DNA of 64,000 bases from positions 1,473,001 through 1,537,000 of the forward strand of contig NC_083514.1 of NCBI RefSeq assembly GCF_032362555.1, read 5' to 3'. Positions 1-12,394 of the stretch are shown here, piece after piece. A program made the position numbers and the translations under genes. Position 1 is the first letter of the stretch; each line of letters starts with the position of its first letter. Under the pieces are notes generated by a model that was not told where the DNA came from, made no database searches, and saw nothing but the letters and a program-made list of their open reading frames with translations. The stretch is from Amyelois transitella. Lineage: Eukaryota; Arthropoda; Insecta; Lepidoptera; Pyralidae.

Positions 1-3000
1 TAGACTTCAGTAAAAATACTTTGACATTATTTATTAATTCGAAAATTACTTTACCTTTAATAAATACATGTAATGTTATTTTTGAGATCCCAGCTAGAAG
101 CGAGTCAATACATTTTATACATACGGACATTAATGAAGATTGTGTCATATTATCTCAAGAAATAAAACATGGTATATTTTTAGCAAGTTCCATATGTTCA
201 CCAAAAGATGGATTGATTCCTGTTAGAATACTTAATGTTACTGAAAATGATGTTCAACTCACAGAAATAAATCCAAAAATTGATAAAGTTAGTAACTATA
301 ATATTTGTGAATTTGAAAAGTCAACGACCGATTCAAATAGAGTGAAAAAACTTTTCTCATTAATGAAATTGCAACATTTAAATATTGAGGAACAAAAAAC
401 TATTGAGAACATTTGCGCTAAATATTCAGATATATTTTACCTCCCTGGTGATAAATTAAGTACTACTGATGTATACACACATACTATTTCTGTCAAACCT
501 AATACAAATCCAATCTTTTCAAAACAATATCGTTTGCCATACTCTCAAAAGGACGAAATTAAACGCCAAATTGATAAAATGTTAGAGGAAGGGATAATTG
601 AACCTAGCAAGAGCGATTGGTCTAGTCCAATACTGTTAGTACCTAAAAAATCAGATTCAACAGGAGACAAAAAATGGAGGCTTGTCGTAGATTATAGGAA
701 ATTGAATAATCAGATTGAAGACGATAAATTCCCACTACCAGATATTACTGAAATTCTGGACTCGTTGTCAGGTAGCATTTATTTCACACATTTAGACTTG
801 CATCAAGGATACTATAATGTTAATTTAGATGAAAACAGTAGAAAATTTACAGCTTTTCATTCAGGACAGTATCAGATGACACGTATGCCAATGGGACTTA
901 AAACTAGCCCAAGTTCATTTTCCAGAATGATTACATTGGCAATGGCTGGTCTAAATTATGAAAAATGTCTAATTTATTTAGATGACTTAATTGTTTTTGG
1001 CCGTAATTTAACAATTCATAATAAAAATTTACAAGATGTTTTTGAAAGATTACGTCAGGTCAATTTAAAATTGAACCCAGTAAAATGCGATTTTCTTAAA
1101 AAAGAAATTTTGTATTTAGGTCATGTGATTTCTAATGAAGGTATAATGCCGGATCCTGCAAAAATATCTGCAGTACAAAATTATCCAGTTCCTACAAATT
1201 CAGACGAAGTAAAAAGATTTGTAGCTTTCACGAATTACTATAGAAAATTCATACCAAAATTTGCAGAAATCGCATATCCTTTAAATAAATTAACTAGAAA
1301 AGGCGTACCATTTGAATGGAATACCGAAAGTCAAAACTCTTTTGAAAAACTAAAAGAACTACTAATAAGCCCACCTGTGTTACAGTATCCCGATTTTTCG
1401 GAACAAAATAAATTTATAGTACAAACTGATGCTTCAAATAATGCTATAGGAGCAATTTTATCAAACAAAAATGGACGACCAATAGCTTATGCTAGTAGGA
1501 GCTTAAATAAAGGTGAAAAGAATTATCCAGTGATAGAAAAAGAATTGCTAGCAATAGTATGGGCTGTGAAGTATTTTCGTCCATATTTATATGGACGCCC
1601 ATTTAAAATACTGACAGACCATAAACCACTAGTATACTTGTTCAATATGAGAGATCCTTCGAGTAGGCTCATGAAATTTAGAATCATATTAGAGGAATAT
1701 AATTTTGAAGTAGAATATGTTAAAGGTTCTGAAAATGCAGCTGCAGATGCATTGTCTAGAATCACATTAAATGATTTAAAAGAAATGCACGAAAGTGTTA
1801 TTAATGTTATGACAAGAGCGGGCGCAAGAAAATTAAATAAACTAGATTCATCGGTAGATATGGATGCTTTAGACTTGAGGCCTGATCAACCAAAGGTCGT
1901 AAGTACCCATATAAGACCGAAAGAATCAGTAGAATTAAAACTTATTGATATTAAGGGACTAAAACAATTTAAAAAAGAGGGAATTATCACAAAAGAAAAT
2001 AAAATATTATGCTATATTGAAAGTAAAAGAACAATTTATGTGAAATTTCTAGATTCTCAATCACAAATGACGCGAGGCGAATTTGTGAGAGATTTAGATA
2101 ATTTTTGTAATTTATTAAAGTTAGAAGAAATATACATATTAAAGAGTAAAGATAATGAAATTTTTATAGAAAAATTATTAGATAAAATAAAAAACGATAA
2201 GAATAGGTCCGGACCGCGTATATGTATTTTAAGTAATGTAAAAAGAATTGAGAATAAACATGATAGAAAAATAATTTTAAATGATTTTCATCTCTTGCCT
2301 AGCAGTGGCCATGCTGGTATGAGAAGAATGTCAAACAACATAAAGAAATATTATTTCTGGCCTGGTATTGATAAAGATGTTAGAGAATTTGTAAAACGTT
2401 GCGACAGTTGTCAACGTCAAAAACATTCAATACCAAAGAAAGAACCAATGGAAATTACTAGTACAGCGCATACTGCATTTGAAAAAGTAGTCTTAGATCT
2501 TGTTGGTCCTTTGGAAAGAGATAATGATAATTATTCTTATATACTAACGTGTCAATGCGAACTGACAAAATATGTAGAAGGTTATCCCTTAATTTCCAAA
2601 AAAGCTGATGAAGTAGCAAGATCGTTTGTTAATAATTTTATTCTCAGGTATGGTGTGCCAAAATGTATAGCTACAGATAGAGGGAAGGAGTTTTTATCAG
2701 AAATTTTTCAAGAGGTATGTAAATTATTAAATATTAAACAACTCAACTCAACAGCCCACCATCACGAGTCCATAGGAGCTCTGGAAGTCACTCACAAACA
2801 TTTGAATGCGTTTCTACGTATTCAAACAGAGAATCACCCGGAGATGTGGAGTAAGTGGATTCCTTTTTGGTGTTTCTCTTACAATACAGGAGTTCATACT
2901 GAAACAGATTTCACCCCGTACGAGTTGGTGTTTGGTAAGAAATGTTCTCTCCCTAGTAATCTGACAAATGATGTAGAACCTCTTTATAATTATGAGAGCT

Positions 3001-3296
3001 ATCCACATGAATTGAAATACCGTTTGCAACTTTCTCAAAAAGAGGCTAGAAATAATTTGTTAAGAAGTAAGATAAATAGAAAGTATGTGTATGACAAAAA
3101 TATTAATCCTGTAAGCTATAAGGAAAATGATTTAATTTTAGTAAAAAATAATACACCTAGTAATAAATTAGATAATATATATTTAGGCCCTTATAAAGTT
3201 ATTAAGGACATACCACCAAACGTAGAGATAATAAATAAGTATGGTAAAATAGACATTGTACATAAAAACCGTACAAAACCTTATTATAAAACGTAA
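1..3296 (+). CDS. Ty3/gypsy retrotransposon pol polyprotein, 5'-truncated by window edge
   Basis: One uninterrupted frame runs from the left edge (no stop upstream of position 21) to a TAA at 3294-3296, more than 1090 codons. Counting residues from position 21, reverse transcriptase spans about 170-350 with the YLDD catalytic box near 319-322. RNase H follows near 465-590 (TDAS and the ITDHKPL-like motif). The integrase HHCC zinc finger (H-H, CDSCQ) lies near 755-800. The DDE core has Asp in DLVGPL, Asp in ATDRGKEF and Glu in GALEVTH. Gag and protease would lie outside the window. No env-like frame follows. The YHHES/GALE style integrase resembles insect Ty3/gypsy elements; the exact clade is not determined. 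It lies antisense to PIKfyve, in or beyond its intron 27. The absence of any stop or frameshift suggests a young insertion. Confidence 0.93.
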   Translation, partial: DFSKNTLTLFINSKITLPLINTCNVIFEIPARSESIHFIHTDINEDCVILSQEIKHGIFLASSICSPKDGLIPVRILNVTENDVQLTEINPKIDKVSNYNICEFEKSTTDSNRVKKLFSLMKLQHLNIEEQKTIENICAKYSDIFYLPGDKLSTTDVYTHTISVKPNTNPIFSKQYRLPYSQKDEIKRQIDKMLEEGIIEPSKSDWSSPILLVPKKSDSTGDKKWRLVVDYRKLNNQIEDDKFPLPDITEILDSLSGSIYFTHLDLHQGYYNVNLDENSRKFTAFHSGQYQMTRMPMGLKTSPSSFSRMITLAMAGLNYEKCLIYLDDLIVFGRNLTIHNKNLQDVFERLRQVNLKLNPVKCDFLKKEILYLGHVISNEGIMPDPAKISAVQNYPVPTNSDEVKRFVAFTNYYRKFIPKFAEIAYPLNKLTRKGVPFEWNTESQNSFEKLKELLISPPVLQYPDFSEQNKFIVQTDASNNAIGAILSNKNGRPIAYASRSLNKGEKNYPVIEKELLAIVWAVKYFRPYLYGRPFKILTDHKPLVYLFNMRDPSSRLMKFRIILEEYNFEVEYVKGSENAAADALSRITLNDLKEMHESVINVMTRAGARKLNKLDSSVDMDALDLRPDQPKVVSTHIRPKESVELKLIDIKGLKQFKKEGIITKENKILCYIESKRTIYVKFLDSQSQMTRGEFVRDLDNFCNLLKLEEIYILKSKDNEIFIEKLLDKIKNDKNRSGPRICILSNVKRIENKHDRKIILNDFHLLPSSGHAGMRRMSNNIKKYYFWPGIDKDVREFVKRCDSCQRQKHSIPKKEPMEITSTAHTAFEKVVLDLVGPLERDNDNYSYILTCQCELTKYVEGYPLISKKADEVARSFVNNFILRYGVPKCIATDRGKEFLSEIFQEVCKLLNIKQLNSTAHHHESIGALEVTHKHLNAFLRIQTENHPEMWSKWIPFWCFSYNTGVHTETDFTPYELVFGKKCSLPSNLTNDVEPLYNYESYPHELKYRLQLSQKEARNNLLRSKINRKYVYDKNINPVSYKENDLILVKNNTPSNKLDNIYLGPYKVIKDIPPNVEIINKYGKIDIVHKNRTKPYYKT

Positions 3297-3822
3297 AAAA
3301 TAGATTATATTTTATCAATTTGACTGTAAAAAAAAAATATATTATATAAATTCATTTTTTTTTTCAATAAGTGCGGTGATGTGAGGTTAGACTAAGTACC
3401 TATTTAATCTTCTATTATGTTAATCTTTGTACCACCTATATAATTGTGTTATTCCTTCAAATATAGTAGTATTATTCGAGCATTCACTCGTTTCATTTAC
3501 CTGACTACGTCACACCCTTATAAAATTTTAGTGCTAATCGATGCTCTTACGGTGAGGGAAAACCTGCACATTCAGGCAAATGAATGTGCAATTTTCTCTG
3601 GAAACCCCCGCGCAAAAGATAGTTTCTTATATATAAAATTCTCGTGTCACAATGTTCGTTCCCGTACGCCTCCAAAAGGGCTTGACCGATTCTCATGAAA
3701 TTTTGTAAACATATTGAGTAGGTCTAAGAATCGGCCATCATCTATTTTTCATACCCACAAAATGCAATACGTTTGCTGGGACAGCAATTTTTATATATAT
3801 ATATATATATATAAGAACTTAC
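3297..3822 (+). other. Gypsy 3' non-coding region with possible 3' LTR, then intron
   Basis: AT-rich DNA follows the pol stop, with an A-rich run and then a candidate LTR-like stretch from about 3376. The left LTR is outside the window, so LTR limits and target-site duplication cannot be set. Positions about 3545-3590 (gtgagggaaaacctgcac, then ttcaggc) belong to a dispersed repeat also seen at 20.9, 39.1, 54.4 and 62.7 kb. A TA dinucleotide run lies at about 3791-3812, just downstream of the PIKfyve exon 27 donor. Confidence 0.4.
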
Positions 3823-6800
3823 CTTGAGTAAAACTTCGAAGTGATCGCTTGACTTGGTTTTGTTAGATTTCTCGCCGTCACTTTTTTCTTTGCTGGTACT
3901 TGTCTCCACATCTTCACATTCCGGCTGAGCGCTAAAAAAATGATTATTTTAAGATAATAATTCATTTATTCAGGGTAGACAGAGCCAGCAGTCTTGAAAG
4001 AGTGATAGGCCGCGTTCAGCTGATTTTTGGTTTAATGATACAATTGAGATTCAAATAGTGACAGGGTGCCAGCGCATCGCCTAAAAGAAGAATCCCAAGT
4101 TTGTTACCCTATCCCGTAATCGCCTTTTACGAAATCCGTAGGAAAGAGAAAATGCTGCAGTGCAGTTTGTTACCGTTTCTTCTGCACTAGTGCTTTAGAA
4201 GCGGCAGTAAATTTAATTTTTAGCAATTTATTTGACGTCAACCAATGTTGTGAAACCAAGAGGTATGACAATTATTAAGTGATTATTAAAATGGTCCAGA
4301 ATGTTAAATAATAATTTTTGAATTCTTTTATGTATTTCACCTTGCCCGCAACGAGCGCTGGTACGCGACGGAGGCGAGCGTGGCGGCGATGACAGAGCCT
4401 ATCTCGCCGCCTGCCACCACCACCGGCACGCACCCGCCAGATATTATTATACCGCTCTGAAAATAACACCAATATTGTTGAAATTCACATAAATGAAAAA
4501 GATATATAAATACTCTATAAAAGAAAAAGTGAGAGTGCGGAGGGAAAGGGCGGAGTGGAAAGACCTAGACGAACGTATCTTGATAAAATTAAGGACGTCC
4601 TGGTAAAGGGTCAGGTCAAGAGTACCTGAAACCGCCGAGCTTGCATGAAGAGAGTTATGAATGTGGATGAAGCGAAGGAAGTGTGCAGAGATCGTGGCAA
4701 GAGGAAGGATGTAGTCTCTGATTACCCTTCCAGGAAAGAGGCGTGATTTTATGTAGGTATGTTACATACATAAAAGGAAATTTCAGTTTTAGGGTTCCCA
4801 TAGTCAAATGGCAAAATTTCACAGAAAAATATCCCGACTAATATTATAAATGCGGATGTAAATTCATTTGTTTGTTGCCTCTTCACGCGTTATATTCTGA
4901 ACCAATATTCTTGAAATTTTGCGTATTAAGAATCTGGAGAAGGATATGGGGTATCCCGGTAAAAACTAAAGTTCCCGAGGGATTTGCGAAAAACTTTCGT
5001 TTCGGCTAAAAATTTTTTTTTTAATGACTCAATTAAATCTGTTCTAAACGATTAAAAACTATTATTTGAAAAATATATAAGTATAAAAGTAAGATAAATG
5101 TCATACCTAATTTTTATATTATAAAAAAAAGAATTAAACTCCTTAGCAATTACCTGGTGCGAAGGTTGGCTATTGGACAGTAGCTGAGATAGAATCTGTC
5201 TCACTGTCTTCTTGTCTCCCTTTTCTTCATCTTCATCGGCGCCTTAGTTTAAAAAAAATACTTTTAGATCAAATATATTTAATTAATGATGAAATTTATC
5301 CACTGAAATTTATCCTTTATCTGACTTTTACGATATCAAAAGAGTTAACAAAAGGATCGTAAAAAATGATCTTACCTGTAGATGTGTGTTCTTTCTCAAT
5401 TTCCTTCGGGTTATCTGCAAACATGTATGTAGTTCCTACATTATTATTACTAACAACTGATATTCATTACAAAACGCATCAAATTTATTTGTAAATCAAT
5501 AAAATTTACCTTCAACGCTTTCCCCGGCGGAATCTTCTAAGTCAGACTTTTCCCTCTCCTTTTCTTCAACTGAAAATAAATTTAATAAATAGTAAAAATA
5601 CAAAATAAAGAAAATAAAATATCGAAAAATATTTTAACTATAGAAAAAAATACTTCACTCGTTCGCCAGGAGAATACATACACATCATCACGTCTATATC
5701 CCTTACGGGGTAGACAGAGCCAACAGTCCCGAAAAGACTGAAAGGCCACGTTCAGCTGTTTGGCTTTTTGATAGAATTGAGATTCAAATAGTGACAGGTT
5801 GCTAGCCCATCGCCTAAAAGAAGAGTCCCAATTTTATAAACCAATTCCTTAGTCGCCTTTTAAGACATCCGTGAGGAAGAGATGGAGAAGTCCTATTCTT
5901 TTTTCTATTGGCGCCGGAAACCACACGGCCAGGAGAATAGATTTATAATATAGCTTAGATATACAAAAATTCAAAAAATTTTTACTCATTACTATAGGAT
6001 ACTATTTATCGCTTAATAATTGTCAAAACGTATGGTTCAACAACATTGGTTGACGTCAAATAAATTACTTAAAAACTAAGTTTACTGCCGCTTCCAAGGC
6101 GTCAGTGCAGAAGAAGCGGTAACAAACTGCACTGCAGCATTTTCTTCAACAACGTCAACTTCACAATATTAATTAAACTTAGAATAGATAATACAGCTTA
6201 GATAAGTAAAGCGGTTACCTGTCTCGACGGTTGGTTTAGGAGTTTTGGTGACCGGACTGGACCATTTGTCCTGGGCATCACGCAGCATCTTCTCTCCCGT
6301 TATAATACGATCTGACACGCTCCAAAGACTGCGTACTACCGCTGGAAAAAAAAACGAAATGAAACAAAATAAAGCCGTGTGGTTTTCGGCACTTTAAATT
6401 AGTTTTATTGATTATATGTATCTGAATGCTCACACCAACAAATGTACATATTTATTTTAAATGTTTTCTCTGTAAGTGAAATGTAAATTTCTTTGAGAAA
6501 TAAAGTTCTTTAACCACAGAATGGAACCAATCCATATCTTTCCCGTGGATGACGTAAAAGGGGTCTAGGCGATAGGCTTGCAAACTTGGCATTCACTCTT
6601 GTAGGTGAAGGCTAATTGAACCTGTTACTATTTGAATCTCAACTCCATTATAAAACCAAATAATGTGGCGATTAATTTTTTTCTAGACTGTTGGCTTTGC
6701 TACCCCGCAATGTATACAGATGTGACTATATGTATTTTATTATTAACTAGCTGTGCCCGCGACTCCGTCCGCGTGGAATAGTTATTTTGGGCGTCATTGA

Positions 6801-9800
6801 TGCCCGCAAGGGTGAATAATTTTCCCTGGTTTTTTTCACATTTTCCATTATTTCCTAGCTCCTAATAGCGTGATGTAATATAGCCTAAAGCCTTCCTCGA
6901 TAAGTGGTCTATTCAACACAAAAAGAATTTGTCAATTCGAACAAGTAGTTCCTGAGATTGGAGCGTACAAACAAACAAACAAACTCTTCAGCTTTATAAT
7001 ATTAGTATAGATATACTATATGTATTCATTAAATAATAGGACATTGATGATTCTCTTGGGTACAAGCGAATTCCAATCATTAATTATAAAATATAGTATC
7101 GTTGACTAAATATCCTGTAACACAAGTTTCGAACTCACGAGGTTGTCTCAAACTGTGTAATCCAATCCCGTATATATTTAATTCTTTATTTCTACACCAC
7201 CAAGGTGTGTAGTGTGTGTGCCGTGTGGTTCCCGGCACCAATACAAAAAAGAATAGAACCACTCCATCTCTTTCCCATGGATGTCGTAAAAGGCGACTAA
7301 GGGATGGGCTCACAAACTTGGAATTCTTTTTTAGGCAATGGGCTAGCAACATGTCACTATTCGAATCTCAATTCTTTCATTAAGCCAAATAGCCGAACGT
7401 GGCCATTCAGTCTTTTCCAGACTGTTGGCTCTGTCTTCAGATATAGACGTGACCATAAATAAATAAATAAATACTTACGGGACAAATTACACATATTGAG
7501 TTAGCCTCGAAGTAAGTTCGAGACTTGTGTTACGAGATACTAACTCAACGATACTATATTTTTGTAATAAATACTTATATAGATCAACATCCAAGACCCA
7601 GGCCAATCAGAAAAAGTTCTTTTCTCATCATGCCCTGGCCGGGATTCGAACCCGGGACCTCTGGTGTCACAGACAAGCGTACTGCCGCTGCGCCACAGAG
7701 GCCGTCCATGTGTATGCATCACGGGCGTAGTCAGGTTTTGGTATCGGGGGGGGTTCAAGAAAATAAAAAGACCAAAAGTACATAAAATAATCCTTATATT
7801 CATAAGAAAATGGAGAATTTGGGAAGTTCTTTTTTGAGCAGTGGTACAGTATCGACTATATAAAAAAATGCCTTTCTCTTATAAACGCATTACAGAATTA
7901 ATCTTCTGTTTTTCTTTTTAAATATATCCACTACTTCATTCGCGTCAATTTCTATCATATAGTGAATGTTCATGAGAGCCAAGCCATTCAATCTGTTTTC
8001 ACTTGTTGTGTTTCTCAAGTAGTTTTTAAGTCTTCTTAGGCTTGAAAAAGTCCTTTCTGGGGTAGCAGTGGAAACAGGTATGGTCGCCAATATTTGCAAC
8101 AATGTGTAAATATTTGGATATAGTTTTTGGTCGCAGTTATCTAAGCATTCCAGAGCTGATTTTGGAATAGGGGATGTGAGAGTCATGGCTGCTTTCCACA
8201 CTTCAAGTTCTGCTTTGACAACAGATGAACATTTTTCGGGCAGCACTGTCGAATACATACAAAATGCCTCTTCAATTTCACAACTGGTCGCAAAATTTGA
8301 CGGTAACACACAAGATAGTGCCGATACTACTTTACGGTGTTTTATAAACCTCTCAATCAATTGTTGTATTGTATGGTCGAGAAAAGGGATGAATAAATTT
8401 AATTTATAATACGTGGATATATCCGACGCAGGAATATTTGAGCGATTCAGCTGCCTTCCGACAATACGTGGCATAAGCAGTATACCACCATTTTCTTCGA
8501 GCAACACCTTTGCTTCTTCATATAGATGGAGATACTCTTCGTCAACTTTGTCTCTTAAAAGTTGCAAAGCATTAATAACATTATCAACGTGGCTGAATGC
8601 TGTTATGAGGTCTGCGTTAACTGTCTGCAGTTGCTTTGACAGCGACAATGTATAGCTCATAACTTTTTGAAGAATTACTAGGCACATAACAAAATTCGAA
8701 GATCGAAGTGTGTTAAGCATTTGGACGGCTTGTTGCGATGTTTCTTTATTGTGGCTAGATTGGAGTTCTTCGAGAGCATGCACAATCGCTGAATAAATTT
8801 CTTTAAATCTTATAACGGCTTCATGCTTATGAACCCACCGTGTTTCACACATTGCAAGCAAGCTTTTTTGATGATCAGCCGGTAACAAATCCCTAATTTT
8901 TTCTTTCAGAACAGCAGTGCGTTGAGCCGAATGTCTAAAGTAGGAACCAACAGATTGTACGATTCCAACGCAGTTTCGTACTTCTGCTTGAGAACATGAG
9001 TCGGCAATAGCGAGATTGAGAGAGTGTGCACTACAATGTACATAAAGAGCAAGAGGACAGTCTTGACGAATAAATGCTTGGGCACCGTGCAAATACCCAC
9101 TCATAGCTGCAGCTCCATCGTAACCTTGACCAACCACATGAGAACAATCAAGTCCATGCTTTTTCAGAGCTGTAATTATAAGATTTGCAAGACCGGATCC
9201 TGTCACGTCAACAGTTGGAATATACTCTAAAAACATCTCCTTAACTTTATGTTGTTTCGCATCTTTTGAATCAACATATCGCAAGCACAATGAGACTTGC
9301 TCCATACGCGCAATGTCAGTTGTCTCGTCAGCGAGAATCGAAAAAAAAATAGCTTCCTTTACTTCGTTAATGATCTTGTGTTGAATAATTTCACCACAAA
9401 TGTCAATTATTTCATTTTGGATTTGTGGGCTCGTGTAAAGGGCATTCTTCTGAGAAGTGATCAAATGCTCCGAAAGATCTTTATCCCCAGATTCGGCTGC
9501 GTACCGCAATAGAGCTCGAAAATTACCCTCATTCTGAAGTGGTTGTTCAGACTCCGGTGTAACGTGAATCCGTCCCGAATCAGTTTTACCTCTTAAAGGT
9601 ATACCTTGTTTGCCGCAAAAAATTATTCCTTTTACGATGGGGATTAGTTTTTTTCGATTTTCTTGTTGCTGTCTTTTTCTTTCAGAAGACAACTGCTCAT
9701 CAACTGAAACAACCTGAGAAGACATTACTTTTAGGAAGTTATCTGCGAGTTCCAAATTTCGTTTGTGATATCCTGATTTTGCATGAGTTTCAAATATTTC

Positions 9801-12394
9801 TAATGCATTCTTCCACTTGCAAAAAGGATCGGTTACAAGCTGGCCGACCCGCTGATGGCCCCCTTTACCTTCATCAAGCGAACGTCTCATTACGACGCAA
9901 ATTCTACAATATGCTCCACTTTTATACTCAGAATATGCCAACCAGGGGAATCTTTCCATCCATTTCATTTGAAAGCGCAAATTTCGTTTTGTAGAAATGG
10001 GAAACTTGTAATCTTGAGGTGGAGTCCAAGGCTCTTTTAAAATTTGGGCCTTTAGATATTCATTCTCGATATTGTCTTCAGTCGCATAAAAACCAACATC
10101 CAATTTAGAAGAATGTGAAGATGACGTAACAGATGAGCTGGTGCTGCTGCTGGTCGGTTCTAGGCTAAGTGAAGGGTCGGTAGTGGTAGGTATAAAACAG
10201 GGCGCTGGCGACACCACCGACTCGGTCTCGACATTGGATACCGTAAATGAAGTCGAAGGCTCGCTTGTGATCACAATTTTATTGTCAGCATGCAAACTAG
10301 TTGTTGGTCCCAAATTCTCTTGTTTACGGGTAGCCGGTGAACCACACCACTTTTTCCAATACTCCATACCTTTAAGTTTATCGCCTTTTCTTTTCTTTTT
10401 CTCCATTTTCTCGTAATCTAAAATAATAAAAAAATACTATCTATTTATTTATCTAACCAGCAATAAGTACACCCATCCATGAGAATTAATAATTAATTAA
10501 TTCTCATTTTATTAGTATTGCTATTTTAAACGTAATAAGTAGTGGAAATTATAAATCTACTTACGTATCACAAAAATGACAAAATAACCTCTAATAATAG
10601 TCACTGTAAATTATTGTCCTCTGCTTTACTACTCTCACTCGATGATCGTTGGTAAATGAACACGACACGACAAGTGCGTGCGCGTGGGATACGAAACGGC
10701 ACGAAAATATACGAAGGTTACCGAATGCGATCGGTTAAACGATTGTGTGTGACGAAGCGCGGGCCGGGTGATAGAATCCAACCAAACCACATACCTATCT
10801 TAGCGTAAGAATGGGAATGGATGAGATGTTAATCTTAACTTTTCGGGGGGGGTTTAAACCCCCAGAACCCTCCCCCTGGCTACGCCCGTGGTATGCATGC
10901 ATGTACCAAGGTGTGCGGGGTCGACTTACCCGCTTGCGTGGTGTGCCCGCCGAGACTGTCCGCGGTTAACGCGAGGTGAATTTGTTCCATGTGCTGTTTG
11001 AAAGTCTGGTAATCAGTTTCCGCCTCGCTGTCGGAAACCCCGCTGAAGGTTTCATGACCTGATGATGATATTTTTTTATTAAAAAAAAAATAATTAAAAT
11101 ATGTTTGGCTTTGGTTACAGACTGGAACAAGCTTCCTACGAGTGTCATAACTGCTCCTTCAGTCAATTGTTTCAAGAATCGGCTAGACAAACTTTAAAAA
11201 TCTCCAAGCATCAAAATTCACACGCATCAGCTTAATGAGCTGCTAGTGTGTTTAAAGTAGATAATAATAATAATTATTATTATTATTTGGCTGTTCCATA
11301 TGTGTGCACTAAAGAGAGAAATGCCCGAAATTTCCGAGGTTATAGGAATCAAAGGGGTTTTAAATAAAACCGGCTAAGCGCGAGTCGAACGAAAGGTTCC
11401 GTACCATCGTCACGTTCGTTACTTAAATATCAATATTTTTTATATTTTAATTTCTACCTGTTTATTTAAAACCACCAAAAAAATTGCTGAACAATTACAT
11501 TTTTGGCATGAGATCGCTTTAATAATTACTTTAATGTTATTAAATTATTTATTTTTAAGTTTAATATGCAAATTTTAAGTGTCTACCTCTTACCATAATT
11601 AATATTGAGCCGAAAATAACCACGTATATTAAATGAATACCCTTAATTTTTATTTTTAACCTTTACCAGCAACGAAAACACATTATTTGTGAAAATTTCA
11701 ACTTTCTAGCTATCACCGTTTATGAGATACAGTCTGGAGACAGACAGACGGACAAACAGATAGCGGCGCCTTCTAAATAGAGTCCTATTTTTAAAAGTGA
11801 TACTAAATAGCTATTTTAACTAGAGATGCGACGAATAGTGATTTCACCGAATACCGAATATCCGGCCGTATCCGAAGCGCCGAATATTCGTCTCGGGAAA
11901 CACGCGTAACACGCAGCGACTATAATTACTGAATTCTTTAATAAATACTTATATTTTTTTTAACTATTTGAATCTCAATTTTATCATTAATCCAAATAGC
12001 TGAACATGGCCATTCAGTCTTTTCAAGACTAGTGGCTCTGTCTACCCCGCAAGGGATATAGACGTGACCATATGTATGTATTTTTTAAGCAAAAATTATC
12101 TTTTTTTTCAGTTTTAACCGTTGAGCCGAATACCGAATAATAAATTACTATTCTGCGGAATACTTGAAAATATGACCGAACACCGAATAGTTACCGAATA
12201 TTCGTTGTATCTCTAATTTAAACCACTCGGCTGTGACATGTAAACATTTACCGATTTAAGAAGACAGAGAGTTACCTTTATGCATCAGATCGTTCAATTG
12301 CTGTATGAGCGTTTCCCTCATCTGTTTAGTGTCGTATCTCGTCGCTATCACCTCCGGCGGCAGCTCGATGTCGAATGTCGAGATTTTGTCGTAC
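3823..12394 (-). CDS. PIKfyve: PIKfyve exons 20-27: linker leading to the kinase domain
   Basis: Exons 12276-12394, 10930-11058, 6219-6341, 5510-5569, 5376-5414, 5154-5242, 4341-4456 and 3823-3931. The sequence is largely charged Glu/Lys/Ser linker. Exon 26 carries the conserved VPVVVAGGEIGSVIAATLAS block that precedes the catalytic domain in this family, and exon 27 ends in HFEVLLK followed by an AAG|GTAAGT donor. The kinase G-loop and catalytic loop are not in the window. A 3.17-kb hAT element sits in the intron after exon 21, starting 39 nt past its donor. Confidence 0.88.

Noticed and set aside
3444-3698. 84-codon frame after gypsy pol as env
   Set aside because: No signal peptide, membrane helix or Env-like motif; it overlaps a dispersed non-coding repeat.
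7525-7803. Frames on both strands at 7.5-7.8 kb
   Set aside because: They overlap the tRNA-headed SINE and the hAT terminus.
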